Positions 61,801 through 64,000 of a stretch of DNA of 64,000 nt are shown piece by piece; position 1 is the first letter of the stretch, and every line of letters begins with the position of its first letter. The position numbers and the translations under genes are program-made. Source of the stretch: JAAYUJ01 sp963698165 (GTDB lineage: Bacteria; Desulfobacterota; Syntrophobacteria; Syntrophobacterales; Syntrophobacteraceae); contig CAVOPT010000004.1 in the NCBI GenBank assembly GCA_963698165.1, forward strand, positions 62,001-126,000, read 5' to 3'. The notes below the pieces were generated by a model. That model did not search any database and was not told where the DNA came from. It saw only the letters and a program-made list of their open reading frames with translations.

Positions 61801-63655
61801 AGATGAGTGGGCTGGCCCCTGTGTTTCGAATCAAAATGACGTCCTGAACAGTACTCGGAAGGAAGGGCAGGCTGCGGCGGATTTCTTTGCTGATGCTCCC
61901 CGTGGGAGTATGGACTCGAAGAAGGAGCGTCTCCGTCGGCAAATTCCTGTCGAAGCAGGATTTCAGCTCGGCGGGGAAGGGGATGCCCATTTCGGAGGCG
62001 ATTCCTTGAGCGTGACGCATCCAGTGGGACTGGAGACGTGCTGGATTCAGACGTCGCCGACTGCTGTGCCCCAAAATGACCGCCAATTCGTTTGTCTTCG
62101 TGGTGACTTCATCACAAGGAAGCTCATCGGTGCCTCCTGCCGGCATTTCCCCCGAGAACTCGGCGCTGCGGTAGTGCCTGAGGATAAGATTCTGATTTGA
62201 TTTGAGAATGTTCAGAAGTTTCTTGAGGCTCTCCGGGTCCTCCTTGGCCCAGAGGTATGCGGCGACCTGATTGGCGACATACTCGGTTTGACCGCGTTGT
62301 TCCTCCTCGGTGGCTGTTTTGAGTGCTTCAATTCGTCTTGTCGTGAGACGGTTTTCCCTCCATTCGTTCACAAGGGGATAAGTAAAATAAGCAAGGGGCA
62401 CGAGTGCCATAAGAACCAGGATCAATGCCCAGGTGCGGCGCCTTAACGTAAGTTCCCGCTCCCTTTCCCGCCAGATGCGGTTGGATTCCTGGATTGGAGG
62501 GACAAAGCGGTCGTGGGTGAGCTCATACCACTGGGCTCCGGCACGCACCTCTCCCCTGATGAGGTGCTGCTCCACCAGCTCGTCCACCGCCCTGTTGGGA
62601 AGCCCTCCCGTCTGCAGGTCATCCCTGAATACCGTGCCCCGGGTGCCCGCCGGAGTGATCAGTTCAGATTCCAACCACCCGCGGAGCTTTCCCTGGTCCA
62701 CCCCGGTTTGCTGCTTTGTTCGCTTGATGGCCTTTTCATAAAAGGATTGAAGGGCGTCGTTCAGATCGACGGATTTCTCCAACTGATCGGAGGTGATGAT
62801 GGTGACATCCGGTGGAAGCCGGTCCCACATGGTCTGGCAGAGAACCTGGAGCTGGACGGGCTCGACGAACTCCCCGGGTTCTTCCACGATGCTTCCCGAA
62901 GGATTCCTGACACGGATTTGAAGAAGCTTGTCCACCAGGCCCGCGGCGGCTCCCTCCGCAAAGGTTCTTCCCGTGCCTTGCAGGGGCTCGGTCACAGCCA
63001 GTTGGGCTTGATCGCGGCGAAGAAGCTCGAGGGGATAGCGCGTCCTCAACCGATTGGGCATGATTGCGGCGAAAGGGTCCAGATTGGCCAGGTAGTCCTG
63101 GCGAACGACCAGCAGGACACGCAGGAGGTGGTCAGCTTTCAGGGCATCCGCCAGCTGTTGAAAGAAGCCTTCCCGCTCCCGCCAACGTTCGGGGTAGAAG
63201 GTGAAGAGCTCTTCGAACTGGTCAAAAATGGCCACCCGGGGAGCCGGCAACCCCTCCCGATCCAACGAATGTTCCCGCCTTCGCAGAAGAGACTCCAGGG
63301 TTTCAGACGCCAGCCTGGTCGCTTCCTCCGTCTCCCTTGCCCAGGAGAGCAAGGTGTTGAATGCATAGAGATTGGCTACACCGGAAAGGTCCATCCCCTG
63401 AGGCTCAAAGCCGCGAACCCGGGCCACGGGGAGAACCTCGAAGCCTTCCCTGGAAAGGAGGGGGATCAGCCCGGCATTGAGAAGAGAAGTCTTTCCGGCT
63501 CCCGAAGGGGCGTTCAAAACCACGACGGGGTGGGCGGTGAGAAGGGAAAACAGGTCATCCACTTCGCGGTCGCGGCCGAAGAAAAGACTCTCCTGGTCCC
63601 GTTCGAACGGCGTGGGACCCGGATACGGGTTGGAAGTGACTCTAGCCGTGTTCAT
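58847..63655 (-). CDS. nSTAND1-type ATPase with membrane segment, two FlhA/SctV-like cytosolic modules and TPR-like tail
   Basis: 1602 residues. Residues about 8-400 are a STAND P-loop NTPase: SNPYPGPTPFERDQESLFFGR, Walker A APSGAGKTSLLNAGL, Walker B VAIFDQFEELF, then a winged-helix part ending HDRFVPPIQESNRIW. One membrane segment is at about 408-428. Residues about 525-765 and 815-1015 resemble the cytosolic domain of the export gate FlhA/SctV: MRHAQGIASEMGIPFP and AARGTIKDMREVILEL in the first, AELRGEMYRTFGIIHPAVRFRD in the second. From about 1040 on there are TPR-like helices. STAND proteins switch on oligomerisation after sensing a trigger. Its start overlaps the end of the SIR2-like gene by 14 bases, so the two form one unit, probably defensive. 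Confidence 0.88.
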   Translation of the reverse strand: MNTARVTSNPYPGPTPFERDQESLFFGRDREVDDLFSLLTAHPVVVLNAPSGAGKTSLLNAGLIPLLSREGFEVLPVARVRGFEPQGMDLSGVANLYAFNTLLSWARETEEATRLASETLESLLRRREHSLDREGLPAPRVAIFDQFEELFTFYPERWREREGFFQQLADALKADHLLRVLLVVRQDYLANLDPFAAIMPNRLRTRYPLELLRRDQAQLAVTEPLQGTGRTFAEGAAAGLVDKLLQIRVRNPSGSIVEEPGEFVEPVQLQVLCQTMWDRLPPDVTIITSDQLEKSVDLNDALQSFYEKAIKRTKQQTGVDQGKLRGWLESELITPAGTRGTVFRDDLQTGGLPNRAVDELVEQHLIRGEVRAGAQWYELTHDRFVPPIQESNRIWRERERELTLRRRTWALILVLMALVPLAYFTYPLVNEWRENRLTTRRIEALKTATEEEQRGQTEYVANQVAAYLWAKEDPESLKKLLNILKSNQNLILRHYRSAEFSGEMPAGGTDELPCDEVTTKTNELAVILGHSSRRRLNPARLQSHWMRHAQGIASEMGIPFPAELKSCFDRNLPTETLLLRVHTPTGSISKEIRRSLPFLPSTVQDVILIRNTGASPLISDLLINGYGGWERLGVQEPLESWWLVPRWTLPLWKASGFEAYPLEKAVALVLERRLLNEPDLILSHEAFQWLLDHHVSKGQHQQTVDEAIAARGTIKDMREVILELIYWNQPIAPLIPLLDLLAKYPTSRFPPRAAADHLLKELRGARKPDLLNGPHPIPIADLSPEKGSIIPHPFAKSPPDRDSAAPYDGADQWIDVPPIIRVLLGKESLETFRNKDTGLLHPEVLEAIAELRGEMYRTFGIIHPAVRFRDGGTGMKPDGLRIVLLNESKDDPTSRIVPVSPDGALAQLIAELRLRVSRNRAGFIMAEDIAGWLSEAPDELSEWLAERYSLTDLKLIFRAVFAPNQSELDCFNANPELCVSKETLLPEQTLRYPSWLLKALVFWVNAAGAKDLGAIAAGLRDTQRSRFNPSRDELPENETTALVRTGLMAFERREIGQAGRLFSEALQRNRDGAGSAFRFLYARETAVTFEGRVEELGQLCEIQEPGRVEAEHNPDTRIRCELEDLLEEAGNRLTDDQRRTLQLALYSKCKAEGLLAKTGQVLEDLRRQYSPKAWSASHEYALAFWLLSDHGNRMTPPSDLAWIDQLLHSALGKLEQEQSETAFDKLLTSFYQEQHLPSWFSNLLASLADTHPQSFWIPFYLGQHLGSGMEVSTAIRMLDRAQQNIVGLPSNEQERLGAWVALYRAEAQVTLGNFDVPEKRQLASENALLILENLAPSIPLNDDKWPFLGHIYRAMADALLIVNDVDKAAVFVDKGLRQFPDDVPLLSWKFFLHLVKQETDAAFRLIRKAREGPIASASVAQNLDYPATMLELLAGEGDWEYSARSFLATNHDYADYIRMMLYCNMLHLGKTDEAVELLRDRWRAVNPSSWSERLDQGDEAVLREKLIGYYLNEVPREEIFRPLEHEESFKDSALSHIARSPTSLRCEAYFYDALLQGATGEVETRKARQVESLQRVTATHSYNYFEYQMARFLLARLQGQTD

Positions 63656-64000
63656 AGGCCTCCCACCTCTCCTTCAATTCCCTCGCGAACTCCTGAGCGG
63701 TTCCCCAGTAGACCTGCACCTTGATGTTGCCGAAGTACCTGGCCAGGTAGCTCTGCTGCTCCAGTCGGCTGTCCTCCTGCTCGCACTGGGGAGGCAGCTG
63801 CACGGATACGTTCATGCGCCTCAGGCTTCCTTCCAGCGACTCCACCAATCCCTTGAACACGACGCGAAAATCCCAGTCGGCGAGGCGATATCCCACGAAG
63901 AGCAGGGAGCTTCCGGTGAGTGCGCGCTTGATCCGTGGCGGAATGAGATCCTGCTGTCTCGCTGCGTTCACCAGGAAATCCAGGTAATCGTCTTCGCTGA
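63642..64000 (-). CDS. SIR2-like NADase-type protein, C-terminal part (cut by window edge)
   Basis: The last 118 residues of a gene that enters from the right edge. EDDYLDFLVNAARQQDLIPP, then LTGSSLLFVGYRLADWDFRVVFKGL, match the end of the SIR2_2-type domain (LLFVGYSLxDWDFRVLF). In defence systems such domains deplete NAD+. The tail (VYWGTAQEFARELKERW) is typical. The catalytic part lies outside the window. It overlaps the STAND gene by 14 bases. Confidence 0.82.
   Translation of the reverse strand, partial: SEDDYLDFLVNAARQQDLIPPRIKRALTGSSLLFVGYRLADWDFRVVFKGLVESLEGSLRRMNVSVQLPPQCEQEDSRLEQQSYLARYFGNIKVQVYWGTAQEFARELKERWEAYEHG

Noticed and set aside
1..64000. CRISPR arrays
   Set aside because: No regularly spaced 25-40 base repeats were seen; the only clustered repeats are at 40242-40470 and are too short and irregular.

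Overview
The window looks like a chromosome segment of a GC-rich anaerobic member of the Desulfobacterota, closest in style to Syntrophobacter-type syntrophs and sulfate reducers. This is inferred from gene content: a sigma-54 activator beside an MglA/MglB-like pair, a DUF169 protein, a stand-alone FMN glutamate synthase domain, a Cys-rich sensor kinase with a branched-chain-type receptor, and an HrcA-GrpE-DnaK locus under a CIRCE element. No rRNA or marker phylogeny is available to fix the species.

Layout. 1-16 kb: M16C protease (cut by the edge), MBL hydrolase, sigma-54 regulator, roadblock/GTPase pair, polysaccharide deacetylase with GNAT, DUF169, thioesterase, FMN glutamate synthase facing a KaiC-like/HTH/cupin regulator, an Slp-like lipoprotein, and a cassette of radical SAM, GNAT-like and GNAT-TraB/GumN fusion genes. 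16-23.6 kb: a compact minus-strand signalling and redox operon (receptor, histidine kinase, response regulator-STAS, TlpA-like redoxin, GAF-GAF-TM-rhodanese, MauE/DoxX protein, lipoprotein). 23.6-34.8 kb: loosely packed accessory DNA with small hypothetical genes, an O-methyltransferase, a crotonase, a metal/cobalamin-type receptor, an ankyrin protein, a 3D-domain protein, a tRNA-like gene, a rubrerythrin-like protein, and several decayed genes.

34.9-47.3 kb: an integrated element in the 3' half of tRNA-Arg(ACG), bounded by 65-bp perfect direct repeats. It has its own tyrosine recombinase, paired arm-type repeats, a RelBE-type toxin-antitoxin, an excisionase-like HTH, a primase-helicase followed by a CCCGGG repeat cluster that could be its origin, an ERCC4 nuclease, a DUF5681 protein and a decayed IS66/cytochrome b561/integrase-fragment segment. 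47.6-57.2 kb is housekeeping: murJ, CIRCE-hrcA-grpE-dnaK, an LpoA-like lipoprotein, an FmdB zinc ribbon, a cobalamin adenosyltransferase and a cysteine-free uracil-DNA glycosylase. 57.2-64 kb ends with a large unknown gene and a SIR2-like gene translationally coupled to a 1602-residue STAND ATPase. Downstream of its membrane segment this ATPase carries two regions that resemble the cytosolic domain of the type III export gate FlhA/SctV, then a TPR-like tail. This SIR2/STAND/FlhA-like pair is the best candidate here for an undescribed, probably defensive, system.

A second theme is the number of nearly intact genes broken by one small change: single-base shifts in C tracts (about 5805 and 22690), shifts near 14140 and 24070, in-frame TAG codons (27526, 41011), a TAA plus shift in a HicB-like gene, an ATG-to-ACG start (30077), and an 8-bp tandem duplication (46083-46098). 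They may be true decay, switching tracts or assembly errors; the sequence alone cannot decide.
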